A DNA stretch of 64,000 bases from Kitasatospora sp. NBC_01287 (GTDB lineage Bacteria > Actinomycetota > Actinomycetes > Streptomycetales > Streptomycetaceae), in the NCBI RefSeq assembly GCF_026340565.1, contig NZ_JAPEPB010000001.1:62001-126000 (forward strand), read 5' to 3'. This document shows, one piece after another, positions 41,053 to 50,000 of the stretch. The position numbers were made by a program, and so were the translations under genes. How positions within the stretch are numbered: position 1 is the first letter of the stretch; each line of letters opens with the position of its first letter. The notes below the pieces were generated by a model, which ran no database searches, was not told the origin of the DNA, and saw only the letters and a list, made by a program, of their open reading frames with translations.

Positions 41053-42617
41053 GCCCTCAGGTCCAGCATCGGCTCGGCGAACCGGGAGCGGCCGCAGATG
41101 ACGGTGAACACCGGGAAGACCTCCCGGGGCAGCCCCATGGCCCGCTGCAGCCAGAACTCGTCGAAGGAGCGGGCCGGGCGGGCGAACAGGCCGTGCGCGG
41201 CGGCGGCGGTGGCCAGCCCGTGCGAGGCCCAGCCGCACCACAGTTGGAGCAGCGACCAGCCGGCCGGCCCGAACGCGTCCAGGATCGCGTCGAGGTCGGC
41301 GGAGAACACCCACATCGCGGTCGCATGGCGCAGCCCGCAGTCGGTGGTGGGCGTGAGCGGGTAGCCGAAGGCGTCCTGGAGCCGCTGCGGCAGTCCGGGG
41401 TCCTCCTGCTCGCATTCGAGCCGCCCCTCCACCAGCGCGTAGCGGCCGGTGGGCAGCCCGGCCAGGCGCTGGAGCGCGACGGTGGTCCGGACCTTGCGGC
41501 CCACCTCGGCGAGCAGCGGCCCCGGCGCGCTCCGGCCGATCCAGGCGAGCATGTCCGCCAGGCAGTCCCCGCCGAGCACGGTGGGCCTGGCGGAGAATCC
41601 CGAGACCACCGCGGGGGCCCGCCCGGCGGACCGGTTCCATAGGGTCTCGGCCCAGGTGGGCCGCACCGTGCCGGGGTCGGCGGCGGCGAGGTCCGGCACG
41701 CCGCGCACCGGTTCGGCCGCGGCACAGGACAGCCCGGCGAGCGGTGCGGTCACCTCGGCCGCCTCCAGGACCGTGGCGTGGCCGGCCTGCTGACGCAGCA
41801 GCGCGCGGTCCTCCTCGTGCTGCGGCAGGTCCGAGGCGGCCGCGCTCGGCAGGGGACGGCTCGGGGCGAGCGGACCGACGCCTTGCAGGGTCACGACCAG
41901 GGGCGGGGACCAGGCACCCGGGCCGCTGCCCGCCAGCAGCCGGGCGGCCGCGGCGGTGTCCCTGCCGTCCGACCGCAGCCGGACCCGCACGCCCAGCAGG
42001 TCCGCGGCGATGTGCAGGGCGCGCAGGTTGATGCCCAGTTCCAGCAGGCTCAGGGCGCAGCGCAGGCGGCCGTACAAGGCGGGCAGGTCGGTGTAGCGGG
42101 CGGCGAGGAGCACGGTGAGGTCGCCGGCGGCGGGCAGCAGGTGCGCGAACCCGCCGTCGGCGGCCACAGCGTCCGGGAGGGCGTCCGGGAGGGTGTCCGG
42201 GAGGTCGACCAGCGCGTGCCGGTAGAGGTCCAGGTAGGCGCACGCTCCGTCCGGCGCCAGCACGAAGACGTGCACGGGGAACTTGCTGCGCACCGAGGCG
42301 ATCGAGCGGTGGTCGTTGAAGCGGTTGGACGGCTCCCGCCGCTGCAGGCCGACGGCGGCGAGGAGCAGGTGGCCCACCAGGTCCCCGGGCGGCACCGCCT
42401 GGACGGCACCGGGCGTGAGCGGCCGCGGGTACCGTGCGCCGGCCAGCAGCCGATGGGTGCCGGCCGGGAGCGGCCGTCCCCCGGCGCCGCGAGCCGCGGT
42501 CGGGGGCAGGGTGGCTGTGGTGGGCGCGGTGCCGTCCACCTGGGGCTGCTCGGCCAGTCCGGCCCGCAACGGGCCCTGCCGGTAGGCGAAGAGCCGGACC
42601 TCGGTCGTCGTCGTCAT
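41049..42617 (-). CDS. SagB-type FMN-dependent azoline dehydrogenase with two nitroreductase-like halves
   Basis: Protein of 522 residues. Two nitroreductase-like regions are visible. The first is around residues 95-260 (SNRFNDHRSIASVR and SLLELGINLRALH). The second is in the C-terminal half (WNRSAGRAPAVVSGFS, then AGWSLLQLWCGWASHG), as in SagB-type dehydrogenases of TOMM clusters. It should oxidise thiazolines and oxazolines to thiazoles and oxazoles with FMN, after the YcaO step. It lies 56 bp after the YcaO gene and overlaps the SpaB-C gene by 4 bp. The start is ATG 42617. The double-domain size matches thiopeptide/goadsporin-type enzymes rather than short SagB proteins. Confidence 0.85.
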   Translation of the reverse strand: MTTTTEVRLFAYRQGPLRAGLAEQPQVDGTAPTTATLPPTAARGAGGRPLPAGTHRLLAGARYPRPLTPGAVQAVPPGDLVGHLLLAAVGLQRREPSNRFNDHRSIASVRSKFPVHVFVLAPDGACAYLDLYRHALVDLPDTLPDALPDAVAADGGFAHLLPAAGDLTVLLAARYTDLPALYGRLRCALSLLELGINLRALHIAADLLGVRVRLRSDGRDTAAAARLLAGSGPGAWSPPLVVTLQGVGPLAPSRPLPSAAASDLPQHEEDRALLRQQAGHATVLEAAEVTAPLAGLSCAAAEPVRGVPDLAAADPGTVRPTWAETLWNRSAGRAPAVVSGFSARPTVLGGDCLADMLAWIGRSAPGPLLAEVGRKVRTTVALQRLAGLPTGRYALVEGRLECEQEDPGLPQRLQDAFGYPLTPTTDCGLRHATAMWVFSADLDAILDAFGPAGWSLLQLWCGWASHGLATAAAAHGLFARPARSFDEFWLQRAMGLPREVFPVFTVICGRSRFAEPMLDLRA

Positions 42618-42673
42618 CGGTGGCGCTGCCCTCTCCGGGTACTCAATGGGCCTGACGGGTGCTCAGCGGGTGC

Positions 42674-44689
42674 TCAGGGGAAGGGGTGGGGGTCGAACGG
42701 GAAGTCCTCGTCGCACGGCGCCGTGCCCCGCGCGTCCGCGATCGCCTCGACCAGCCGGGGAAGTCCGGCCAGGCGCTGCTGCGCCTGCCCGAAGCACATC
42801 GGCAGGATGCCTGGAACCACGGCCTTGACGACGGACAGCCCGGCCGCGGTGTGCTCGGGCGTGGACTGGTCGACCACCACGACACGCTCCAGTCCGGCCC
42901 GCCGGAACAGCCCCGCGACGAAGCGCAGTGCGCGCGTGACGTCTCCGCGAGCGGCGCTGGTGAAGACCTCGGGCCAGCCGGGGAACGCCTCGGCCAGGCT
43001 CACCACCGGCCCGCCCAGCACGGCCTCGATCCGGGGCAGCAGTTCGGGGTACGCGTACCGTTTGTGGTGGTCGGACATGTCGTCGACCAGCCAGGGATCG
43101 GCCACGGCCGGGCGGGCCGCCTCGATGTCCCAGTTCACTCCCGCGCTGACCAGCTGGGACAGCTCCCACAGACCGGCTCTGACGGCCCGGACCGGGTCGG
43201 CGCCGGAACCGGCGGCGCTGAGGGCGGCCGGCATCCGGCCGTCCTCGCGCCGCGCCAGGACCCAGACCACCGGGACCGCGAGATCCGAGGTGGCGACCAG
43301 CAGGTGCACCTGGTAGCCCTGGTCCTCGATCTGCCGGATCAGCAGCAGGCACTCCCGGTCGGTGATCTCCCCGGGCGCGATCCGGGGCAGGGGCCGGCGG
43401 CGGTGCCAGGAGAGCAGGAAGGCGTCCCGCTCGGCCAGCTCCAGCAGGGAGTGCAGGGTGGCCTCCTCGTAACTGCCGCCGAGCGCGCAGCCGCTGGAGG
43501 ACTCGTGGAAGTAGTGCGTCCTCCTGACGTGCTCGGGCGCGCTGGAGAGGGCCGGGTACCGGTACTGGTAGAAGCCGAGTTCGGCCGGGACGAGCAGCGG
43601 TCGGCCGCCGTCCAGCTGATGGCCCCACACCCAGTCCATCGGGGTGTCGTCGTCGACCGGCCGCAGGTGGCTCAGCGGCGAGGCCAACTGCCGCGCGGTG
43701 TAGTGCCCGAGCCCCGCGAGGTCCAGCGCGCCCTCGCCCAGCTCGCGGGCGCTGGCGCCGAGGACGAGCGGCGCGACGTGCGGGTGGCCGCCGCTGCGCT
43801 CGAACGCCTCCAGGCAGCCCACGGCCTCGGCGTGCCGGTACGTCGAGCCGCGGCCGTGGCCCGCGAACATCGCTCCGAGCAGGTGGGTCTCGGTCATCGC
43901 CATGCCGACCAGGCCCGACCGCCGCGTCCCGAGCACCGGTCCGAACCGGGGGTCGGCGAGCGCGCCGCGCATCCGGTCGGGGTCCAGCCCGAACGGAGGC
44001 TCACCCCGGTCGGGCAGTGCGCGGGCGGTGGGGCGGGGGACGAGTCGGCGCGGCCGGGGCGGCTCACCCGGGTGGCCGACCCGCGGGTCGGTGCCGCCCC
44101 CGCAGACGGCACAGCGGAAGCTGGGCGCTACCCGGTGCCGGCGTAGGACGCCGTCGGGGGCGTGCGAGAGCAGCTCGCCCGGGGCGAGCAGGGGACGGTC
44201 ATGTCGGAGCAGCTCGGCCAGGAGTTGCCCGAGGGCGGGCGGCAGGACCGGGGTGCCGGCCCGCGGCGCCGCGAGGCCGCCCGTTGCGAGGCCGCCCGTT
44301 GCGAGGCCGTCCGCCGCCGGGGCGGCGGGGTGGTGGGCCGAGCGGTGGGCGAGCCGCGGCAGGTGGCGGTCGGCATCGCGGATCCGGGCGCAGCCCGCGC
44401 AGCCCGACGCGCCGTCAGGCGTCCAGAGCGGGCCGACCAGGACCTCCGTGAGGGTCGCGCGCACGGACAGCAGGGACGTGCCCCGCGCGCGGGCGATGCC
44501 CAGCACCTGCCGCTCCCAGGGGATGTCACAACCGGCGGCGACGGCCACCAGGTGCGCGTCCCGCTGCTCCTGCCACGGCAGGGCCAGCAGGTCCGCCGGG
44601 GCGCCCGGCCCGGCCAGGATCCGGGGCGCGGAACGGACGGTCGGCACCCGCGGCGCCGGTCGGCGCCGGTCGGGGTGGTGCGCGCTCAT
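42674..44689 (-). CDS. YcaO cyclodehydratase of the TOMM pathway
   Basis: Protein of 671 residues. The C-terminal two thirds form the YcaO domain: ESSSGCALGGSYEEATLHSL and LAERDAFLLSWHRR carry the ATP-binding Glu residues, and the chain ends in a Pro-rich PFDPHPFP tail as active YcaO proteins do. The N-terminal third has CAGC and CAVC pairs (near 44395 and 44105) that may bind zinc, and a GLATGG repeat. It uses ATP to turn Cys/Ser/Thr of the precursor into azolines, working with the ThiF-like partner encoded immediately upstream. Its ATG at 44689 overlaps the stop of that gene (ATGA). The long N-terminal extension is typical of actinomycete TOMM clusters, though its function is unclear. Confidence 0.92.
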   Translation of the reverse strand: MSAHHPDRRRPAPRVPTVRSAPRILAGPGAPADLLALPWQEQRDAHLVAVAAGCDIPWERQVLGIARARGTSLLSVRATLTEVLVGPLWTPDGASGCAGCARIRDADRHLPRLAHRSAHHPAAPAADGLATGGLATGGLAAPRAGTPVLPPALGQLLAELLRHDRPLLAPGELLSHAPDGVLRRHRVAPSFRCAVCGGGTDPRVGHPGEPPRPRRLVPRPTARALPDRGEPPFGLDPDRMRGALADPRFGPVLGTRRSGLVGMAMTETHLLGAMFAGHGRGSTYRHAEAVGCLEAFERSGGHPHVAPLVLGASARELGEGALDLAGLGHYTARQLASPLSHLRPVDDDTPMDWVWGHQLDGGRPLLVPAELGFYQYRYPALSSAPEHVRRTHYFHESSSGCALGGSYEEATLHSLLELAERDAFLLSWHRRRPLPRIAPGEITDRECLLLIRQIEDQGYQVHLLVATSDLAVPVVWVLARREDGRMPAALSAAGSGADPVRAVRAGLWELSQLVSAGVNWDIEAARPAVADPWLVDDMSDHHKRYAYPELLPRIEAVLGGPVVSLAEAFPGWPEVFTSAARGDVTRALRFVAGLFRRAGLERVVVVDQSTPEHTAAGLSVVKAVVPGILPMCFGQAQQRLAGLPRLVEAIADARGTAPCDEDFPFDPHPFP

Positions 44690-46551
44690 CCGAGCGCCAC
44701 CCAACCGCAGGCCGGCGACAGCTCGCCGAGGACCGCGTCGTGGGCCAGCCGCCGCGCTCGGGGGCGCAGCCCCAGCGCCTGGGCCCGGGCGAGGAGCCGG
44801 CGCAGGCAGTCGAGGATCTCGTGCTCCGCGGCGATCTCCAGCGACCAGGTCCCCACCGGGTCCGGTGGCAGGACGCGGGCTTGCGGTGAGCTCCGCCCGG
44901 CGGCCCGGAACTGGGCGCGGGCGGTGGCGGCGAGCAGGGCCGCGTACGCGGCCGAGGCCGGGCTCGGCCCCCACTGGGTGGCCAGCACCTCCCCGGTGGT
45001 CTCGTCCGTCACGCTGACCAGCTGCCAGTCCAGCCCCGCCACCGTGCGCAGCCGCAACTCGGCGGGGACGTCGAAGAAGTCCCGCAGTAAGCCCCACTGC
45101 GAACGGACCGCGATGCTTCCGACCTCGTCCCAGGGCAGCGCGGTGCCGGCGGACCGCGCGAGTTCGCTCGCTCCGGCCTGCCGCAGCAGGCCGTCCACCA
45201 GCCAGTGGGCCTGGGTGAGCCCCGCCGCGGGGATCAGGCCGGCGACGCTCTCCCCCCTCCACTCCTGGCCGGCGTGGTGGCGCAGCGCCGCGAGCGCGGC
45301 CGTCAGGCCCGCGGCGGCGCGGTCCCGGCCCCACCCCAGGACGGACGGGCCCGGGGCCGCGGCGGGGGTGCCGGTGGTCCGGTCGGCGGTGCGGGCGGGC
45401 GACGGTCCCGGGCCGGCCACCGGCTCGGCGGTGACCAGGCTGACGGGCAGTTGCGGGAGGTCGAGGTCGCGGCCCCAGCGCAGGAGACCGGTCCACCGGG
45501 TGGTGAGTGCGGCGTCGAGCTCGAACGGCCGCGCCTCCTCGGGGCGCCGGCGCTCGGCGGTGGCGAGGGCCTCGGTGAGGTCCACCGGGCGCCAGGCCGG
45601 TCCGGGTTCGGCGTCCGGCACCGGTACGACCCTGGTCTGCGCCGTGGAGCCGTGCACCACCCACGCGGTGCGCCGGCCCTCCCCGGCGCCGGCCAGGTGG
45701 GCCAGGTGGGCCAGCACGGCATGGGCGGCGAGGGAACCCGCCAGGACCGCGCTGACCGGACGGGGTGCCGCGGGCTCCGCCCCGGTCCGCTGCCAGTCGG
45801 CGGCGCGCGCCCGGACGGCCTCGAAGGCCCGGAGCTGCCGGGGAGTCGTGCACACCGGCCCGACCAGGGCAAGGGCCGGCTCGGCGGCCACCGGCAGCAC
45901 CGCGGTGCCCGGCGCGAGGAGCGCGGCGGCGGCGAGCAGGTCCAGCGGCGCGTCGCAGTCGTCGATCAGCACCACCACCGACGACGGTGCCGGGCTGTCC
46001 GGTACCAGGCTGTCCGGTACCAGGCTGTCCGGTGCCAAGCTGCCCGAGGAGGGGCTGCCCGAGGAGGGGCCGCCCGAGGAGGGGGGAAGGTGGAGCTCCG
46101 TCGTCTCACCCGTGCCGTTGGCGACCAGCCCGCGCCGCACCGCGTCGGCCCCGGGTCCGCCGCCGGCGACCGCCACCCGGGCGGCGCGCACCGCGGCGAA
46201 GGCCCGGTACGGCTCGGCGCAGTTCGCCTCCAGGTAGGAGAGCAGCCCGGCGTGCTCCCTGGCGGTCTCCCGGTCCGGCAGCGGGCCCTGGACCGCGTCC
46301 AGGTCGATCAGCACGTCCTGGGTGACCAGCGTGCGCACGACGTGCTCCAGGACCGGCCGGGCCCGCTCGTCCCCGGTCGCCGCCACCATCTCGTCCACGC
46401 TCGTACCGTCGAGCAGGGCGTCGAGCTGGTCGTCGACGACGGTGAAGAGCGCGGGCGGGCCGGACAGGACGAACGACCTGTCCCCCCGGGCCCAGTAGAC
46501 GCCCTGCGGCACCGGGGCGTAGTGCGCGTCCGGGCGGAGCTTCACTCTCAT
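44686..46551 (-). CDS. Ocin-ThiF-like TOMM partner protein (leader-peptide binding), with a TTA codon
   Basis: Protein of 621 residues. The start (MRVKLRPDAHYAPVPQGVYW) and the following 85 residues look like the winged-helix leader-recognition element of TOMM partner proteins. An E1/ThiF-like Rossmann region follows (VRAARVAVAGGGPGADAVRRG), then a long C-terminal part shared with thiopeptide-type Ocin_ThiF_like proteins. It should bind the precursor leader and present it to YcaO. Codon 488 is TTA (45090-45088), so full translation should need the bldA tRNA. A short repeat region encodes SLVPDSLVPDS. It overlaps LanB upstream and YcaO downstream by 4 bp each. Confidence 0.82.
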   Translation of the reverse strand: MRVKLRPDAHYAPVPQGVYWARGDRSFVLSGPPALFTVVDDQLDALLDGTSVDEMVAATGDERARPVLEHVVRTLVTQDVLIDLDAVQGPLPDRETAREHAGLLSYLEANCAEPYRAFAAVRAARVAVAGGGPGADAVRRGLVANGTGETTELHLPPSSGGPSSGSPSSGSLAPDSLVPDSLVPDSPAPSSVVVLIDDCDAPLDLLAAAALLAPGTAVLPVAAEPALALVGPVCTTPRQLRAFEAVRARAADWQRTGAEPAAPRPVSAVLAGSLAAHAVLAHLAHLAGAGEGRRTAWVVHGSTAQTRVVPVPDAEPGPAWRPVDLTEALATAERRRPEEARPFELDAALTTRWTGLLRWGRDLDLPQLPVSLVTAEPVAGPGPSPARTADRTTGTPAAAPGPSVLGWGRDRAAAGLTAALAALRHHAGQEWRGESVAGLIPAAGLTQAHWLVDGLLRQAGASELARSAGTALPWDEVGSIAVRSQWGLLRDFFDVPAELRLRTVAGLDWQLVSVTDETTGEVLATQWGPSPASAAYAALLAATARAQFRAAGRSSPQARVLPPDPVGTWSLEIAAEHEILDCLRRLLARAQALGLRPRARRLAHDAVLGELSPACGWVALG

Positions 46552-49244
46552 GGCGTCCTCAGCTGGAATCGGGCCCCGGCGGGGCGGTCGAGCTCGATGA
46601 CCCACTCGGCGGCGTGGCGCCCCCGGCGGACCCCGGGCAGGGCCTCTTCCAGGTAGCCGCCGGGGGGCCGGCGCTCCAGCAGCCGGGGCAGCACCCGGAC
46701 CGCCAGCGCGCTGGCCAGGTCGGCGTACTGCGGCTTCTCCGGGCGCCGGTTCGCCGGTTGGGCGCCGGCCGCCATGGCGCGGGAGATCGAGACGGGGTCG
46801 AAGCCGGTCTTGATCACGACCTCCTCCGGGACCCCGTGCACTGCCCGCCAGGCGGTGAGGTCGACCAGGTGGCCGGCCGGGCCCCCGGGCCCGGGGGCGG
46901 CCGGGAAGTCGGCCCCGGGGTACCAGCGGCGGCGCTGCAGGACCACCTGACCCGTGGTCAGGCGGGGTGTGGCCGCGGTGCGCTCCGGTGCGAGCGCGGG
47001 GGCGGCGGGGGCGGCGGGGGCCGCCTCCCAGCCGAAGGACTCGACCATCACCCGGCTCGTGTCGGCCAGCCAGGTGGCCAGCCGCAGCGGGGCCGGGTGC
47101 AGGTCCGGCCAGCGCATCCCCAGCGAGACCGGGCGCACCCGGACGCCGTCCGCGTCCAGCAGCACCAGTTCGTCCTCCCCCGGGTCGTGCGCCAGCCGGA
47201 TCCCGAGCCACTCCTCAGGGGTGACGGTCCGTTCCAGCAGCGGGATCCGGTGGTTGATGTTGACTCCGTGCAGGCCGCGGTCCTCGCGCGGCTCGGCACC
47301 GTCCGCCGAGAAGAAGGCGGCGGCGCGCCGGGCCGTCGACTCGGCCGCCCGGCCGCCCAGCTCGCGGTCCGCGCCGAGGAAGCGCGTGCCGAGGCCGCCG
47401 TGGCCGGGGTAGCAGCCGTTCAGCACCAGTCGGCCGGCGACCGGCTGGACCAGCAGCCCGTACGAGGCGGGTGAGCGCCGGAAGCGCTCGGGCAGCGCGG
47501 ACGCCAACTCGGCCAGCAGGCCGGGCTCCAGCGCCAGCTCCTCGGCCCCCGGGTGCTCGGCCCGGTGGCGGGCGATCCGCTCGGCGACCGTGCGCAGGGC
47601 CCTCGCGCGCAGCCCGAACAGCCGCGCCAGCGAACCGTCGCGCGGGCCGAAGTCCGCAACCGGGCCGAACTCCGCAACCGGGTCGTCGGTCCGGGCCTCA
47701 CGATCGATCCGGGCCTCACGGTCGAACCGGGCCTCGCGGCGGAGGACTTCGTCCACCAGGCCGGCGGCGTGGTCGACCAGCGGGACCGCGGCGCCGGAAC
47801 CGAAGCGGTCCACGAACAGGGTGCACGCCAGCGCCCGCAGCTCGTGATGGCGGTCGAAGAGCGCGGCGAACTCGACGGCCCCGGCGAGGTCGTCGAGAGC
47901 CTGCCGGTAGCCGGCGGCCGAGACCTCGAACGGGTCGAGGACGTAGTCCTCGTTGACCCGCAGCCGGCCCGGTCGGGTGCCGAGCGCGTTCAACCGCCGC
48001 TGCGCCGACTCCAGCCGGTTCAGCAGGGCCACCCGCTCCGGCACCGTGGCCGTCGGGAGGCGACCGAGCGAGGACGACACCCGCGCCAGTTCCCCGGCCG
48101 CGTCCGGGGCGCACTCGCGCAGCAGTTCCCGGGCGAGCGCCGGCGGGTCGGCCGCCTGCTCGTCCAGGACCGGTCCGGGGAGCAGGATCTGGGCGTCGCG
48201 GGCGGCCCGGACCATCCGGCCGGCCTCCTGCGGGGTGCCCCCGAGACGAGCGGCCAGCGCCTGCTCCAGCTCCCCGGTCGCCACCGGTCCCAGCGCGGTG
48301 AGGTCCAGCAGGATCCGCAGCTGAGCGGTGAGCGGAGTGGAGAGCACCCGGATCTGCGCGCCGTCGCGGTGGCGGAAGCGCACGGCGTCCGGCGTGGTGC
48401 GGATCGAGGGGTTCCGCATCACGGTGGCCGCCGTCCCGGAGCCGCCTGCGGCGGCTTCTCCCGGCGTGCCGCCCGCCGGCAGGAGACCTTCGGCCAGGGG
48501 GGAGAACAGCGCCCGGTCCACCGAGGCGAACGAGTGCGCCCGGCGGCGCTGGAAGACGACGCGGTCGAGCGCGGTGCCCCGCTCGGCCCAGGAGGCGAAG
48601 CCGACCGCGGTGAACCGGGCGAGCGGCGAGGTGCGCACCATGGCCCGGGCCAGGTGCTGCAGGATGCCCCGCTCGGACTTGCGGTCCTGCTTGGAGGGGT
48701 GGCCGGCGGAGCGCGCGTAGCGGCGCACCGCCGCGAGGACCTGGGGCGAGCCCAGTGCCAGTGACAGTTGGAAGGGCTCGGCGCCGATGATCTCGGCCAG
48801 GACGGCCCGCTCCTGGGCCAGGCAGGTCTCGTAGCCGGTGGTCAGCACGCTCCGCGCGAGGTCGCCGCGCTGCCGGGCCGCCAGCCACGCGCCGGTCGCG
48901 GCCGGCCAGGCGCGGCCGGTGGCCGAGGCCCTGGGGGCGCGCTGGTTGTAGACCGCCCGCTTCAGTTCCAGGATGCGCTGGAGGTCCCGGCCGGCGGCCG
49001 TCGCGGCGAGGTCGAACAGCTCGGCCCGGGCGGCGTCGCCGAGCGCGGCGCACAGCCGCTCGGCCGTCACCAGGGCGCCCACCGCCGCGGTCAGCTCCGG
49101 GCTGCCCAGGCGGCGGCCGGCCAGCGGGTTGATCCGCAGCATGACCGTGTCCGCGAGGCCGGCCGGGCCCGGGGAGTCGCCCGCGGAGCCCGGCCGCGGC
49201 GCGGACGCGGGCGCGGCGGCCGGCGGGTGCGAGACGGGTGTCAT
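46548..49244 (-). CDS. LanB-type dehydratase, N-terminal (glutamylation) half
   Basis: Protein of about 898 residues matching the N-terminal glutamyl-transfer part of class I lanthipeptide dehydratases, without the SpaB-C half, which is encoded separately at 39988-41052. Recognisable stretches are TSPLARFTAVGFASW, LRVNEDYVLDPF and a C-terminal VVLQRRRWYP segment. It should transfer glutamate from tRNA-Glu onto Ser/Thr of the precursor. The start is uncertain: ATG 49244 is preferred, with only a weak GGTGGCGG upstream. An REA(R)xDREAR repeat is encoded near 47686-47740. It is the first enzyme gene after the precursor, 200 bp downstream and separated by a strong hairpin. Confidence 0.88.
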   Translation of the reverse strand: MTPVSHPPAAAPASAPRPGSAGDSPGPAGLADTVMLRINPLAGRRLGSPELTAAVGALVTAERLCAALGDAARAELFDLAATAAGRDLQRILELKRAVYNQRAPRASATGRAWPAATGAWLAARQRGDLARSVLTTGYETCLAQERAVLAEIIGAEPFQLSLALGSPQVLAAVRRYARSAGHPSKQDRKSERGILQHLARAMVRTSPLARFTAVGFASWAERGTALDRVVFQRRRAHSFASVDRALFSPLAEGLLPAGGTPGEAAAGGSGTAATVMRNPSIRTTPDAVRFRHRDGAQIRVLSTPLTAQLRILLDLTALGPVATGELEQALAARLGGTPQEAGRMVRAARDAQILLPGPVLDEQAADPPALARELLRECAPDAAGELARVSSSLGRLPTATVPERVALLNRLESAQRRLNALGTRPGRLRVNEDYVLDPFEVSAAGYRQALDDLAGAVEFAALFDRHHELRALACTLFVDRFGSGAAVPLVDHAAGLVDEVLRREARFDREARIDREARTDDPVAEFGPVADFGPRDGSLARLFGLRARALRTVAERIARHRAEHPGAEELALEPGLLAELASALPERFRRSPASYGLLVQPVAGRLVLNGCYPGHGGLGTRFLGADRELGGRAAESTARRAAAFFSADGAEPREDRGLHGVNINHRIPLLERTVTPEEWLGIRLAHDPGEDELVLLDADGVRVRPVSLGMRWPDLHPAPLRLATWLADTSRVMVESFGWEAAPAAPAAPALAPERTAATPRLTTGQVVLQRRRWYPGADFPAAPGPGGPAGHLVDLTAWRAVHGVPEEVVIKTGFDPVSISRAMAAGAQPANRRPEKPQYADLASALAVRVLPRLLERRPPGGYLEEALPGVRRGRHAAEWVIELDRPAGARFQLRTP

Positions 49245-49333
49245 CGGGCCCGCCACCCGGGCCTCGGGGTGTCGTGCGGGTGCCTGGCCTGACCTGGTCC
49301 AAGTCGATTCATGGTGACTCCAGGTGGAACGCG

Positions 49334-49367
49334 GTGCCCCGCCTCCGGTGAGCCGGAGCAGGGGCAC
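49334..49367. terminator. Strong hairpin between the TOMM precursor and the enzyme genes (attenuator)
   Basis: GTGCCCC (49334-49340) pairs with GGGGCAC (49361-49367), and inside it CTCCGG pairs with CCGGAG around a TGAG loop, with only a 2-nt mismatch between the stems. It lies in the 200-bp gap between the precursor stop and the LanB start. No T-run follows, so partial termination or mRNA stabilisation favouring the precursor is more likely than full termination. Confidence 0.75.
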
Positions 49368-49444
49368 GCAGGGCCGGCCCGGCACTGGGCCGGGCAAGGG
49401 GCGACGCCGGCCTCAAGGCCTGTGAGCGTCGGGGTTCGGAGAGG

Positions 49445-49660
49445 TCAGCCCGTGCAGCAGCAGGACACGGACGAGGAGCAGGAACAGCAGGCGGGCTCGA
49501 CCACGGCCGACTTGCTGAGCAGGTCGTCCATGTCGTCGGCGGTGTCGGCGCCGGCGAAGCGCGCCGGGTAGGGGGAGCGCGTCGCGGACATGTCGTCCAG
49601 GTCAGCGGCGTCCAGCACGGCCAGTTCGGTCAGGTCGAACGCGGCGAAGTCCACGCTCAT
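49445..49660 (-). CDS. TOMM/azole-peptide precursor with Cys/Ser-rich core
   Basis: Peptide of 71 residues, start ATG 49660 with AAAGGA about 10 nt upstream. The leader is acidic (MSVDFAAFDLTELAVLDAAD at the start, and a second acidic stretch ADDMDDLLS), as in thiopeptide and goadsporin-type precursors. The C-terminal end reads VVEPA followed by CCSCSSSVSCCCTG: 6 Cys, 5 Ser and 1 Thr in the last 14 residues, ideal for YcaO azoles and LanB dehydroalanines. It is followed by the hairpin and then all the TOMM enzymes. There is no Ser at the start of the core, where thiopeptides need one for the pyridine ring. The cleavage site is not certain but is likely near the Glu-Pro-Ala. Confidence 0.9.
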   Translation of the reverse strand: MSVDFAAFDLTELAVLDAADLDDMSATRSPYPARFAGADTADDMDDLLSKSAVVEPACCSCSSSVSCCCTG

Positions 49661-50000
49661 GGCACACCGGTCCTTTCTTGGGTGTCGGTCGGGACATACG
49701 GGGTGCTCCAGGCCGCCGGCTCGTCACCTGACGCGAGGTCCGCCGGTCCGGCCCGGCCGATTCGGTGGGTGGAACACACCGGGGATCGCCGCGAGTTGAC
49801 GGTGAGCCAGGAGCCTGGGCGATCGCCATCCTCCGACCGTGGCTCCCCTCGGAGCAAGGGAGCCCGGGTGGCAGCAAACTGCGCCGGCCGGCCGGGCGAC
49901 CGGCGCTCGGGCCTTGGCAGCTTGCTGCAGCGACGGTGAGTGGGCAGGTGGCGGCCGGTTGCCAGGCGGGTTGCCAAAGCGGGCGGGGCGGCCGGGGCGG
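49661..50000. other. Upstream region of the TOMM operon (no gene)
   Basis: This 340-bp gap between the LAL regulator stop and the precursor start should hold the operon promoter. No consensus -35/-10 pair stands out. It contains GTTGCCA twice in direct orientation (49958-49964 and 49970-49976) and a small GCAGCTTGCTGC palindrome (49917-49928), either of which could be a regulator site. Confidence 0.5.

Noticed and set aside
39988..49660. Calling the TOMM operon a thiopeptide cluster outright
   Set aside because: Only one SpaB-C protein is present and the core does not start with Ser, so a pyridine-forming step is not supported. A goadsporin-like layout fits equally well or better.
49917..49928. 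GCAGCTTGCTGC palindrome as an operator
   Set aside because: Short palindromes of this composition are expected by chance in such DNA. It was kept only as a remark in the upstream-region entry.
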